64,000 nt of DNA from Setoptus koraiensis. Taxonomy: Eukaryota > Arthropoda. The stretch is taken from contig CM106585.1 of the NCBI GenBank assembly GCA_048013815.1, forward strand, positions 4,588,001 to 4,652,000. The letters run 5' to 3'. The notes beneath the pieces were generated by a model that made no database searches, was not told the DNA's origin, and was given only the letters and a program-made list of their open reading frames with translations. This document shows, in pieces, positions 12,793 to 25,900 of this stretch. Positions within the stretch are counted from its first letter, which is position 1; each line of letters opens with the position of its first letter. The position numbers and the translations under genes were made by a program.

Positions 12793-15700
12793 ACAGGTGA
12801 GCCTCGAATGCGGCGCGCCTCGCCCTGCCGGCCAGCTCATCAATGGGGCCCAGACAGCGTTTAGTGTCTGGCGTATGGCGCGCGACATCGCGGCCGCACT
12901 AGCAACTGGATATTTATGGCGAGCTCATTATTTATGACGAAAGTCGGCGGCACAGCTTGGATTATCGTTTCGGGCCGATTTCGTTGTTAGTTGTGCGCTA
13001 TTGGCGGCCTATTGACATTAATAACAGCCACACACTGTTTGCCTAGCCCCAAGTCGGCGCCGTGAATCTCGGCAGGCTTTGTGCACGCTGGCGGGCCCGA
13101 TAATGCCCGTGGCCTCGTTTTTTCGCTCACTAGCTCAATGTGGGTTCACCGTTTGTTTGTATGTGTGTTTATTGGGAATTTAATCAGTCTGACACAGTTT
13201 GGCGAGCTAGCCAGCCAGCTCTAAACTGCGCCAGCAGCGACGCCAGCCGGCCAAACAAAGTGTCCCTGTCTCCCTATAATGCCGTCGTTAATATGACCGA
13301 GTCTCGCCAACAACAACAACAACAACAGCAGCAGCCGCCGCCGCCGCCGCAACGACAACGACCACGACGACAACAACATGTAAGCATTAAGCCCGGATTA
13401 GACAGGTGCACCTATTTGATGGGCATTAGTAGTCGCTGCTTCGATTGGTGGGCGCCGCTCAAGTGCGGCCCGAACGCGCCCCCGATGCAACCCCGAACGC
13501 GCGCCCATCAAATTTAAAGCAACCCATTTGTCGCATCATTCATGCCTGTCTGGCTTCTTATTATTATCTAATGAAATTGCCCGCCAACTGACCAGCATCG
13601 GCCGGCAGCGGCAGCAGATATTCGAGCCTAGCAGCCATTAGTTACCTATTAACTGCGGCCATGTTTGGGCCCCGTGCGAGCAGATTATTATTCGGGCGGC
13701 GCGCAAACAGATTAAATGAAATCTACAAATTGCAAATGCAGCGAAATCCAAAATCAATCGATCACAATTTCCTTCTAGGGCTTCCTCGGGCTCGCTCGCC
13801 TCGCAGACACTGCCGGGCATGCTGACAATCTGACAATCGTGAGTGGCGGGCCCACAATTGTCACTGCAGCGACCGACAGTCGAGCCCGAGAGAAAAGATT
13901 TTGCAGCCGAAAAGAATCTCGGCTCGTCTCGACTCGACACTCTCGAGTGCCCGCTCACTTCAGCAGCGCACCGCTATTGACGGCAGCGCGGATATTGATT
14001 TTTCTGGCCGCTGTTCGGGCCGGGCGCCCGAAAGTCTTGACATTTATTGTTGGCTGGCTGGGGCGCATCGCTGCAGCCCGTTGTCAGTCTATTTTCTACG
14101 CGCGGGTTTGCGTCTAACAGTCGGTCGATGCCGCTCGAAGCCGGTTCGCGCGCCCACTCGAGTGGGGGCGCGAAAATTAATTATCCGCCGAGCCGCTGCT
14201 GGCACACATTCATCACTGACTGAAATGGGAGCCAATGCTATTACATAATATACTGAAATTTAGGCAAAACAGCAAAATAGCCGCCGTGCTCGATTATGCG
14301 CAGCTGAATGAGCGACCGTGCCCTGTCGGGCCGGTGGGCGTTCGGCGATCGTTGATAATGACGGCTCGACAGATTATTATCGGCGCCGTGTTAGGGAAGC
14401 CGCGCAAGTGTGCCGCAGTTTCGAGCCAACCCGCTGCTCGAATGAGCGGCTAATAGCGGCAACATAATAATGCAAATTATCTATCGGCGCGTCACTTGTC
14501 GCGCGCGTATGCAAAAAACAGGGGGCGACAATTTGTGTGCAACGGCCAACGACAAGCGGCCCCAATCGGCGACAAGCGGCCCCCACACTGACAACATACA
14601 ACTGCGCTCACAGCAACGCTAACTGTTGAACAGTTGACAGTTTTGCCGCTCTGTCAAGTGGGGGCCCTAATTACGTTATCAATTATGATAATTAATGGCA
14701 TCATTAATTACGTCACGTAATTTGACAAAATTCAATAATGGCCATTTTAAATACTTGCGTTGCCATCAATGGGCAACGGGCGATGGCCGACCAATGGCAA
14801 TGATGGCTCAGCAGATAATGGCCGCTCACAGTGGCGCTCCTCTGTCCGGGGTTATCTGGCCGAATGGTCGAGTCGCCGGGCCCCAGCTGGACCGTCCAGT
14901 GTGACGCGACTCGCCGGCTGGCAATCGATGGGGCCGGCGAGCGGCGAATTGGCGGCCCGAAAAAGTTGGCCATGTGACAACAATTGCACTCATCATGCCC
15001 GTATCAGCGGCCTGTATCGCGGGTCACGTGCTTATACGCGACGTCACGCGTTGCTCCTCGGGGGCGCTCTTTGGGCGGCTATCGCAAGTGAAAAAAGCGG
15101 CCCAAAGCAACGACGGGATAACGGGCCCGCGACGGGACGTGTCTCGCTATCGCATCTGTCATCTGATAGTTTGAATCGCGCGCAGTCAGCTGACGCGCTA
15201 CGGCGCCCATTATGAGTGTTTGTTTGGTTGGGGCCCGTCGCTCTCACTCATTGGCCATATGAGTGTCGAGCGGAGCCGGTTCAAGTTACAACTGGCACGT
15301 ATCGTTGCGCAACCCGCGCAGCCCGTGCGGCGCCGTCCCATTGGCGGCTGTCATTTAATGAGTATTATAATGAGCGCCAGCAACATTGTCTCACAGCGCG
15401 CAACTGTCAGTGCGCAGCGTTGGCAGTGTCTCAATCGCAATTGCAGTTGCAGTTGTTGTCGCGAGATTAGTATCAATCAATTTGATCCGCCGGCTATGAT
15501 CGCCGATACAGCCGCTCCTTTCCAGCCGCTCGTTTTCAGTCGCTCGCCCGAGCGGTTACTGCTCGCTTAGTGCGGGCAACCGTCGCCCCGACGGTTACTC
15601 GGTTAATGCGGGCAATTGTCGCGCACTAACCGGGACGGGACCCGTCTAGACGGGGTCTGGACGCGCTGGCGGGAATATGCCGGGCTGAATATATAAATAA

Positions 15701-15846
15701 AGTGCGCTCAGTCAACTCAATTATTTTGCGCTCAATAAAAGTCACGCACGCACAGTGCGCCCGGCACAGTGTGCCGTTGAGCGGCCCGGCGCGCTGTGCG
15801 GCAATGCGGTCGCGAGTCGCTGTGTCGCCGCCTAGCGACTATAGCG

Positions 15847-15913
15847 ACCGCGGGCACAGCGAGCGCGAATACAGCGAGCGCGGGCACAGCGAGCGCGGAT
15901 ATAGCGAGCGCGG
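15847..15913. repeat. 15-bp minisatellite
   Basis: Units of the form gcgggcacagcgagc repeat four to five times, with the variants gaatac and gatata in place of gggcac. Confidence 0.75.
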
Positions 15914-16011
15914 TGCGCGGATACGGCCACTATAGATAGTTATGGCGAGCGCTCATTACAACAACGAGATGATTATGCAACCACCACCCACCGTGAGTGA
16001 CTGACAATCGT

Positions 16012-16113
<102 letters not shown>

Positions 16114-17499
16114 GGCTAATATACTGGCAGCGTTATAGCGAGACAAGGGGCCAACTGCACCGTTTATGTACAATAAAAACAACAAATGACGAGGCCAGGG
16201 TTCAAGGTCGGCCCACGGTCCGCGCTCGACCGCTGGCGCCATCCAGCGGACGGCGCCGGCTCGACTCGAGCGCAAATCATATCATTTCGCAAGTATTGTT
16301 TTCAGCACTGCAGTGCGTTGTCGCGAGCTCATTTGCATTTCGACATCAGCGCCCCCCCCCCCCGACAGTTAGTAGTGTGGTTAGTTGGTGTGAGCGCCAC
16401 CTGTATCATCTGCATGCGCATTAGCCGTCGGCCGTTGACAGTGACAGCGTCGGCCGTTAACAGTGACAGCACTGGCCGTTACGTAATACGCGCTCCCAGT
16501 TGCCTAATGCAAGCGCTCCGCTCGTGTTTTGGGCCACTCAACGCGCGGGCCCCAAAAAGAGTGGCACCAATGGAAGCGATTGCGACACTGGCCGAACATT
16601 GCGCCGTTCACTGTACACAGAGCAATGTATACAAATGTGACCTTGGTATCTCGACATATTGTTTGCTCGCACTGGCACCCATCACGTTGTATGATGTAAG
16701 TTGCGTCATACGATATCAGTCATGTGATCACACTTGGCTCAACAAACCAAATGCGACCAGAAAAGACCAACAAAAAGGGTGCATTTTGGGTGCTATCACC
16801 GCTAACTCGCCACACTAATCACTAGTGACTAATGTGGCTGTAATTTGGCTGGCCCTGGCGGGCTCAGCCTGAACTGGCTGCACAACAAGTATTTATTTAT
16901 ATTTATGGTGGCAGTGGCGCAAGTGGCAACCATAAATATGTGTGCTGGCAAGCTCGCTTTATGGCAACCCTTTATTGCCAGCCACTTTCTTTGTCTCTCT
17001 CTCTCGCCAGTTTCCAGTTTCCAGTTGCCAGTTGCACCAAATTATACGAATGCACAGATAATTTCATATAGCCTACACCTACACACGATGATTTATCTGG
17101 TTGTTTTGCATAACGGGCCAAGGCATGCAGCTAAACGATTAGCTAAGCGATGTTCACTTGCAATTTATACACACAAACACACATTGCAAATCAAATTTGC
17201 ATTTTGTGTTTGTGTTGTTGGCGTTGTTGGCGCTCCATTCAATTTGCGTACAAGTTTCTGCACTGCAAACTGCAAGCGACAAACAAACATTGATTATTTC
17301 GGCCACATTGCGCAACGGCTCACCTGTGTGTCGCCAACTAAATCATCATGATGAATCATAATGAATAATCATCGCTCTTTGTCTATTCACTTTGCTCTTA
17401 CCTCTTTGCTATTACCAGTGATAATTGGAATCGCCAGTGTGTGTTTGCTAAACGCGCTCGCAATAATAATTTGCCGTTTTGCAACTCGCTCGCCAGCTC

Positions 17500-17592
17500 G
17501 CCGAATACTTAAGTGAGCCGAATACTTGAGTGAGCCGAATACTTGAGTGAGCCGAATACTTGAGTGAGCCGAATACTTGAGTGAGCCGAATA
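17500..17592. repeat. 17-bp minisatellite
   Basis: Five and a half copies of gccgaatacttgagtga. Copies two to five are identical; the first has one substitution (taagtga). Confidence 0.95.
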
Positions 17593-18124
17593 TTGTGAAT
17601 AGCTAATTGCACAGTTAATTGCAAAATCATAGTCATCATTAATTAAGCGTTGTCCCACTACGCGGCCGGCGAGAAAATAATTCCCGGCATAATGGCGATA
17701 ATAATAATTAGTTTTAATACTTGCGCTCGTTGCAAGCGCTTGTCGCCTGTCGCCTGTCGCTGGCGTGCCTGGCGTTTGACTTTGCGATCATCTGATGATT
17801 ATGCAATTGAGATTCGTTTGTCTGTCTGTTTGTTTGTTTGTCTCGACTGTTTATCGTGAGCGGCAACAATCGATCCGGTTAGTCGCTCCACCGACAGCGA
17901 CCCATCCACCAAAATGGCCGCCAATGGCATTGATACAAACCGCTGATTATTGCGCCGGCCCGGCCGCTTGGCAAGGCCGTCCAGCGAATCCATCTCATTG
18001 GCTGGCTGGCGTGAAGTGCAAAATTGAATGGGCGCAACAATACAAAGTAATGAGATAATTCAAATCGTTTCAGGCGACTTTCGGCCCTTGTCGCTCGACT
18101 CGGTGTCATCGCGACACAATACAA

Positions 18125-18260
18125 CGGGCGACCGACAGCGGGCGACCGACAACGGGCGACCGACAACGGGCGACCGACAACGGGCGACCGACAACGGGCG
18201 ACCGACAACGGGCGACCGACAACGGGCGACCGACAACCGGCGACTGGCGACGGGCGACGG
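18125..18260. repeat. 14-bp minisatellite
   Basis: Eight head-to-tail copies of cgggcgaccgacaa (18125-18236), the first with one substitution, followed by diverged gcgac units. It is GC-rich with strand asymmetry. Confidence 0.95.
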
Positions 18261-18382
18261 GCGACAATGACGGTGGCGGCCAGCGCGGCAACCGGCGGCG
18301 ATGTTCGCCGCCACCGTCAGACGCTATCATTAGCTATTATTGCTAATAATTTATTAGCTATTATTAGATCACCGTGCGCGCA

Positions 18383-18437
18383 TTATCATTGTTATTATTA
18401 TCGTTGTTATTATTATCGTTGTTATTATTATGGTTGT
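18383..18437. repeat. 15-bp AT-rich minisatellite
   Basis: About three and a half copies of ttattattatcgttg, the last with a G substitution. Confidence 0.85.
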
Positions 18438-19800
18438 TGGCCGTTGTTGCGTCGATATTGATATTTCACATTTTTACATGATGTGTGTATAAACAAATGA
18501 AATAATAGATTGCATGAAAAGATAATTGCACTCGCGCGCTGCCGTGGTCGTTGTCATTGCCGATGTAACGGTTGTGTGTGTGTGTTTACTTTAAATAGAA
18601 AACGAGCCGAAATTATTATTACATTTTTGCCCTAAGTAATAATTAATGATCGCCAGCCAAAGGATTGGATCGCGGCGAGCATCGAGAGACAACACACTGA
18701 ACAACAAGCGCGACAACAATGAATCAAGGTTTGATGACATTGCTCACTTCCACCTGTTGCCGACTACGTAATGTCAATGTCATCACGCTCGAGCTCGAGC
18801 TGGCTGTTTAAGGCCCGGCAGCGACAGTTTGGCGTGTGGAGAGACATGAGACCAGAAATGAGCCAATTCATCCATCGCGGAGGCCATCGGAGAAGGCATC
18901 ACCGCCAGCTAATGGTCGCACGGCCGATGTGAAGGCATTCGAAGGCATGCCAAGGCGACCTAAGCCGACGTAAGCCGACCACATAAGGCGAGCGCGACGA
19001 CGAAAATTAAAGTGTCTCATTAGTTATTTCCTGATTATTTTTTCAAATTGCCTGCCGCTGATAACAAGCCTCAAACAACTTTCGCTCTCCGATTGAGCCG
19101 ACAGCCAGAGTGAGTCCTGTGCCGTTCTCAAAGAAATCCAACAAATACAAACAACAACCACAGCAGAGACAACAACTACGAACAATGTCACATTGTTCGC
19201 AACCAGTCGCTCCTGTCATATCCTACATTTTATTTAATATCCATTATATGTTATATATTATATATTGTAAGTGTCGCAACAACAGAAACAGGCAGCGCTA
19301 TCAAATTGCCCTATTGACATAAAAGAATCTGGCAAGCTTGCCGTGATTGCCTTGATTGCTCCAATTGAGCACACACACACACTTTAATACAGTGACTGTA
19401 TCGGGCCATATTGTAACACAATGGCCGATTGCTAAATTTAGACTAATTCCTGGTTCAATCTCGTTGCCGGTCATTGCCATTCTCGCTGTCGCTGTCTCTT
19501 TAATCGAGACTCTGGATGGGTTAAACAGCGCCACTGTCAGCCATCTAATGGCTAATAATAGCTAATTGACATCGGGCAACCGCTACAACTACTCGCTGTT
19601 ACATACTGTTTTGTGCCAGATCAAAATCAATGTCACCCGTTTTGTTGTTGTCTAACAGTGAGTATGCCAACTAATGGATAACTTATGTGTGACTTATGGC
19701 AATGAATTCAGCCAAAAAAGAGACAAAAAATTCATGGTTAACCGGCACTCAATATCTTGTATAAACGATAATAACGATATTGTATGATACACGTAATTGC

Positions 19801-19876
19801 AACACACGCACAACACACACGCACGACACACACACACACACACACACGACACACACACACACGCACGACACACACA
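19801..19876. repeat. Imperfect (CA)n tract with CG interruptions
   Basis: CA repeats broken by regularly placed CGCACGA and ACGACA steps. Confidence 0.9.
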
Positions 19877-20450
19877 AAGCGAAGAGTCCTCAAATCGATC
19901 TTGGCGCCGATTGGAGGCGCCCAAATCAGCTGACGACTGTCAGCCGCACAGCCCCAGGTGAAGGTGACAGGTAGGTCATTGTCACATTGTCAGCTGGCTG
20001 CCGATCGGCGGTGTTGCGCTGATTATCGGCGGCTGATACACTGACACAATGATCAACAATAGTATTGATTCAATACGCTCACCATTCTTGACTTGATTGT
20101 GACGAATGGGCAGTACAGCCATCAGCTGATTGCAGCCATCAGCTGATGATACCTGTTGAATCGACAGTGTTGATAGTGGCTGTCACTTCAAGTGTCACCT
20201 GGCGACCCTTCATTAGCTTCATTAATGCGCAAAAGTGATCGGTGGCGACAAATTGTCGTGAATCAATTCAATCGCCGGACAAGTGGCGCCAACATGCGAC
20301 GGGCAATCTGGCGATCGGGCGGCTTCTCACAATTGTGAGCCAGCTAAATTAGCGCGCCCAACAGTTAGATGATCATCATGTTAGAACAGTCGACAAATTA
20401 ACAGTTAGATGATCTAATTTAGATCAGACGACGGGTTCACTTATTGCTAG

Positions 20451-20471
20451 TAACTTATTACTAATAAGTTA
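20451..20471. repeat. Palindrome, 10-bp arms
   Basis: The arms taacttatta and taataagtta are separated by a single base. It sits in an AT-rich patch of repeated taataa/ttatta words. Confidence 0.75.
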
Positions 20472-21260
20472 TTAGTTTTCGGCGAGCCTTGCCTACTGCG
20501 GCCAAACAAGCTCGCTGAATGTTGATTGGCCCAGCCGTAATCTTGACAGCGCAGAGAGCGGTGAGAGTCACTCTCAGAGAGTGGCGAGCATCTGACAAAC
20601 AAAAATCGTGAGCCAAAACTGACAACAGCTTGCCAACCACGTAACGAGCGATAATTTATTGCTCAACGCTAATTAATGCACCGCTAATCAAATTGATTTG
20701 GTCAGCCGAGAAGAGGCACAAGTGCGCGAAAGTGCAACACCGAACAGTGCATTTCACCGTGAGGGAAATTATCATTTATTTATAAATAATAATAATTAAT
20801 TATAATTTCAGGCTCGTTTGTATTCGCCACTGTGTGTGTGTGCGTATAGTTTCAGGTGACGTTGTAGCCGGTTGCGAGTATTATCATTATAAAGTGTTGC
20901 ACAAATATCGCAAATCGACTAGAGGCCCGCAACGAGCGTTGCGCGCCACTTCACACGACCAATGGTCGGCCGCTGGCTGGCTGGCTGGCTGACTGCGATT
21001 ACATAATAAATGAGCTGACAAGCTGACACAATCTTATGGTCGCTTGTCACGACCACTGTCCACTGTTTGCGGTTCGTCCGATCGTCGACGAGCGACAATA
21101 ATTCGTGCGATGATACATATATAAATATAAACACACAGGTGATGACGGTTGTGCGTTGTTTGTGCTCACACGCACACGCACACACACACACACGCACGCG
21201 CTAACAAGTCAAGGTCGCCATCAGATGTTCAGAGCGACGATGTTATCTGATAGGATGACT

Positions 21261-21400
21261 AGAGATTCTCAAACTGACAATTGAGTGAGATTCTCGAGCT
21301 GAGATTCTCAAATCGAGATTCTCGAGCTGAGATTCGCAATTCGAGATTCTCGAGCTGAGGTTCGCAAGTTGCGATTCGCGATTCGAGACAATCTCGAGCT
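21261..21400. repeat. Degenerate ~21-bp tandem repeat
   Basis: Words gagattctcgagct and gagattcgcaa recur five to six times with drift. Each full unit contains the XhoI-like palindrome ctcgag. Confidence 0.75.
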
Positions 21401-22951
21401 GACAGAACAGAGCAAGCGACAGATGAAAAGATATTAAAAGTGTATCAAAGCGATCTGATTGATATTCCGATTTGATAACGCAACGGCCGACGAACGTTAT
21501 TCGGCTCGTCGACGCTCGAAACAGCGCGCCACTTAATGGCGAGCTCAGCAAAAATAGCAACCGTGTATCTCGACAAAAGTCGGCATTGGATTGACAGCGA
21601 GCTCAACAAGGCACAGGTTGCGCAGAAGACAACAAGCACGAAATTAAGTATTATTATTAATAACCGGTTAAATGACATAACACACACACACGCACATACG
21701 GCGACACAAGTTTGTGTCGCCGAGACTCGGCCGGCTGACAAGACACAAGTGAGTTGGCTCAGCACGCGAGCTCAACTTGTTCGCTGGCTGCCGAAATAAA
21801 ATCGAAATCAAAATAAAATCAACTGGCCGCGAATTAAAAACAATTCTCATTCGGCTTCTTTTTCGCCTTGCTCGCTCACTCTCGTTTTTTCGTTTTCCCC
21901 TTCTCGCTCTTTTCTCGCTCTTTTTCCGCCGTCTCTCTCGCTCTCCGTTGCCAACAGTGGCCAATGTCACTACCACTGCTGCTGGCCAACGAGCCCGCCC
22001 GTTCGCCCGATCGAGCTTGCCAATCGAACAGCTTGCCGACAGTGGAAGGATCTAGCCCTTGCTGAGCAGCGCACAAGCCGCAATTGCAGTTGCAGTGCAG
22101 AAAAAGCTATTCTGGATCGATCCAATTCGATTGTGTTTCTATTCACAAGTTCGCCAGTTGCGATTCGGTTGCGATTTCCCAGTTCCAGCGACGATTGGAA
22201 ATAGTAACTGCGTGTAGGCAGAGCCATTGCTATTTGTATCAACGGCGACAACAGGCGAGCAGTGGCTTGAGCAGCACAGGCGAGCCGAGCTAAGACTGAC
22301 GCCAACAGGTGAGCCGATCGAAGCGAACAGGTGAGCCGATCGACGCCAACAGGTAGCCGCACAGAGGCAGCATCGGGTGGTGGCTGCCGTTGGAGTGCCG
22401 TACAGCAGCGAAGAACAACAAACAAATTCGATTGCCAATGATAGATGGCAAGCCAGTGAGAGATTGCGAAATAAGAACGACAACGACGACAACCACAACA
22501 ACAACAACAACAAACAACGAGTTTAGTCAGGACAAGCAAACGGTTATTTGCACAGTTATTGCCAATTCCTATCAAGCTTGCAACCGCCGATTCGTCAGTC
22601 AGTGGCGGTTCGTGTGCCAGAAAAGCGACTGAAGATCACATGTCAATTGAGAGCTCATTGAGATTAGATTTTCGACAAGCGAACCTGTTGCTGCTGCTGT
22701 TGTTGTTGGCTAGCCAGCGACAAATACCAACAAATATCCGTCAGCAGCACTCATTGAGCTGCTCACATCGACTGGCTATCGCACACAGTGACAGTTGTTA
22801 TATTTGGCAAACAAACATGGATATTATTATTATTATTTTATACATACAGGCAGTTTTTTGTCGTCGTTACACAACACAACAACAACAAACTAACAGTTGC
22901 AACAATTGTTAGTTGTTGTTTGCTGATTAATTAGCGCGCCATCACAACAAC

Positions 22952-25900
22952 ATGTCCAACAATCTGCACGACAATAATATTGGAAAACCAAACAACAGCA
23001 ACAACAATATAATTAGTGAAGAGCGGCGCCTACCAGAGCAAAACAGCAACACCGACGACCAGTCCAATGGGGCCAATCAAACATCGGCCAGTGTGCTCGT
23101 CGAAGACAACGGCGCCGTTCTATTGGACGGCATACAAATCGGCCAAGTGGGCCCCGCCAGCCAGAGCAGCAGTTTGTGCAATTCAGTTGTGTCAACGGCC
23201 CACTGTCACCTGTCTCATGCGTCCAGTTTGACATCAATGAAATCCACTGACACAAACAACACAACAACAACAACGTCGTCGTCGTCGCTGTGCCGCACAA
23301 ACTCATCAGACGACCTGTATCAATCATCCTCCGACGACCACTCGGGCACTAGACCCATTTTGAAGCAGCCCGCCGGAAACGGGGGCCCGTCTCTGTTGAG
23401 CAGACTGACAGCGCCGACACTGTTGACTGGCGGCAGCAGCAGCAACAACAACAACAGCGCAACAGCCGACACAACCAAGCCAACAACAACAACAACAACA
23501 ACAAACGGTGCATCGGTAGTGCCAACGAGTGATCACGTGATTAAAAAATCAGCTAACAAATTGAAATCAAAATCAAACACAACAACAGCAACAAACATAA
23601 AATTCCAACTTGACAACAACAATTATGACAGCAACAACGGCGCAACCACCCTGTCCAGCGGCCGGTCGTCCAGGCGCCACCACCAGAGAACGCCACTGTC
23701 GGGGGCCCTGCTCGGCTTGGGTCGTCAGTCGCTGTCTAGTAGCAGCAGTTTGGATCATCACAACAACGAGCACACTATGCGCCGACACAACCAACAACAA
23801 CAAATGGCGGGCGGAAGTCACAGAATATACAAAAACTCACCATTTGGTTTAACTAGACACTATTTAAGCATGCCAGGCAGCGCCGATGAGGACCACCTGC
23901 AACCGGAAGTGCGGCCCGCCACTACCCACTCGGCAACAGCAACAACAGAGCCGTCGCCAGGGGGCGCACCGCCAACGGGAGACCACTTGGTGAGGAATAA
24001 GACGACAGATTTGAGCACCATTAGTGGTCAGTTTAATGCCAGATACCTGGGCTTGAACGGAGACGACGATCTGCCAATGAGCACCAGCGAAGCCCAACAA
24101 CAGCAGACAAATATGGGCCCCAATCAGCAACAGCAACAACAACAACAGCAGCAGCAGGAAAAACTCATGATGCTCATACCCGATTCGGCCAGTCAGCTTG
24201 CGGCCAAAATGAAGCGGGCCTCGTTCGGGCAACTGCCCGGCGCTGACGACGACGACGACATCACCGGCTGCAACAACAGGCGCCAGCGGGACGCCAAGCG
24301 CTCAATAGCGGGTTGCAGTGGCAAAACAAGTGGCTCGAGTGCCGCCAGTTGCAGCAAGACCGAGGCCGGAAGTGAGAAAAAAAAGAAGCACCAGCAGCAG
24401 GCAAGATCGTCGACTTTGTTGGTCAAGTTTTGCAGCATTATTTATGCAACTTTCCTAATTATATTGGGCTGTATACTTCACATAGCCGAACTGCGCCAGA
24501 AAAGTCGCAACTCGAGCGACCACATCTACAGGTGAGTTACATGTCATATGTCGAAAATGTTACATGCAGACATTATTGACACATAATCGGCTAATGAGCA
24601 CCGGCTGTATAATAGGTGCTCATTTTTTTTTAATTATTTTGAACTAGAATCGTTTCGAACGACGCCGGATTTCGGTTTTTTCGGCTAGGTGAAAACTTGA
24701 TTTTTTCACCTGAAATTGCTGGAAAAATCTGCCGGGGACGCTGGAATTGCTGAAAAAAATGCACAGTCTCATGCGATGCAATCTCCGGCATTTTTTCTGT
24801 CCACAACCCTTCTAATTCGGTGTTTTCGGTGGACGCGAACGGCATTAAAAACACTTGAAATGCACAAAAGAGTATTCGCGGCGAAAATCAGCCGAACCGC
24901 TGCTCTCATTATGATGTTACTACCGTTCGTATAGTGTGCCAATCAGCTCAATACTGACCCCCGTCTTTTTATTTGAATTTATTCTATCGTTATTTAAATG
25001 TCAAATCACCATTTGCGCAGCTCGGTGGTGGCGCTCATCGGCATACTATGGTTAACGTTTCTACATTTTGATTTGCAGCGCTACAAGAATTACGCCTGCA
25101 AATTCATACTTATCGAGTCAATATTCAACGATCACCACCAAGGCGGCGACGACACCCGCCAGCAGCAGTCGTCGTCGCGTTCCGTTTCCGGTCAATCGCT
25201 GGACAAAATGAGCATGAACACCGAGGTGATATTCAAGAAAACTGCGCAACATTTGTCCAGTCAGGCGGCCGCTATTCAGGCGATGCGTCAAGCGAACAGC
25301 CGCAGAGAGAGGGCGCTGTCGAAGGCTCAAATAAAACGGATGAGCATGAACGACATTCAGCAATACGAACAGCAACAAGTGCAACAGCATCAGGCCTACA
25401 CGGACGCCATATCGTCGGCGTCGTCCACATCCTCTAATTCGGTTCTGTTGGTTAATTCGGACAACAACAACATTAGCAACAGCCGAAAGATGTCGTCGGC
25501 CATGCTACTGCAAGGCTTTCAGTCGTCGCCCACGCTCAGCGGCAACAAAACGTCAAGCTCGTCCCTGGATCAGCTGGTCAATCACGCCGGCAACGGGCCG
25601 GGCCAATTATTGTTTGACCGGGCCCAATCGGCAAACATAAATCACATAAACAATTATTATCACAACGACAATCAATTGATAGACGACGATCTCGTGCCCG
25701 CGTACAGATTTTTGCACGGCAAAATGGGCGCCAATTTCTATCTGAAATGCGGCATGGCCGCCTTCTGTTTCGGGCACGTCATTCACGAGGGCCTCCGTTT
25801 CGGGCAACAGGTCTACTTTTTCATGACAGACAACTATCCCTGCCAGGATGTGGCCGCCCTGGTGGCGCACCTCATAACGCCCCTGTACTCCTTCTATCAG

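Noticed and set aside
16186-16818. 210-codon plus-strand open frame
   Set aside because: Cys-, Arg- and Ser-rich translation without domain or periodicity, next to a (CA)n tract.
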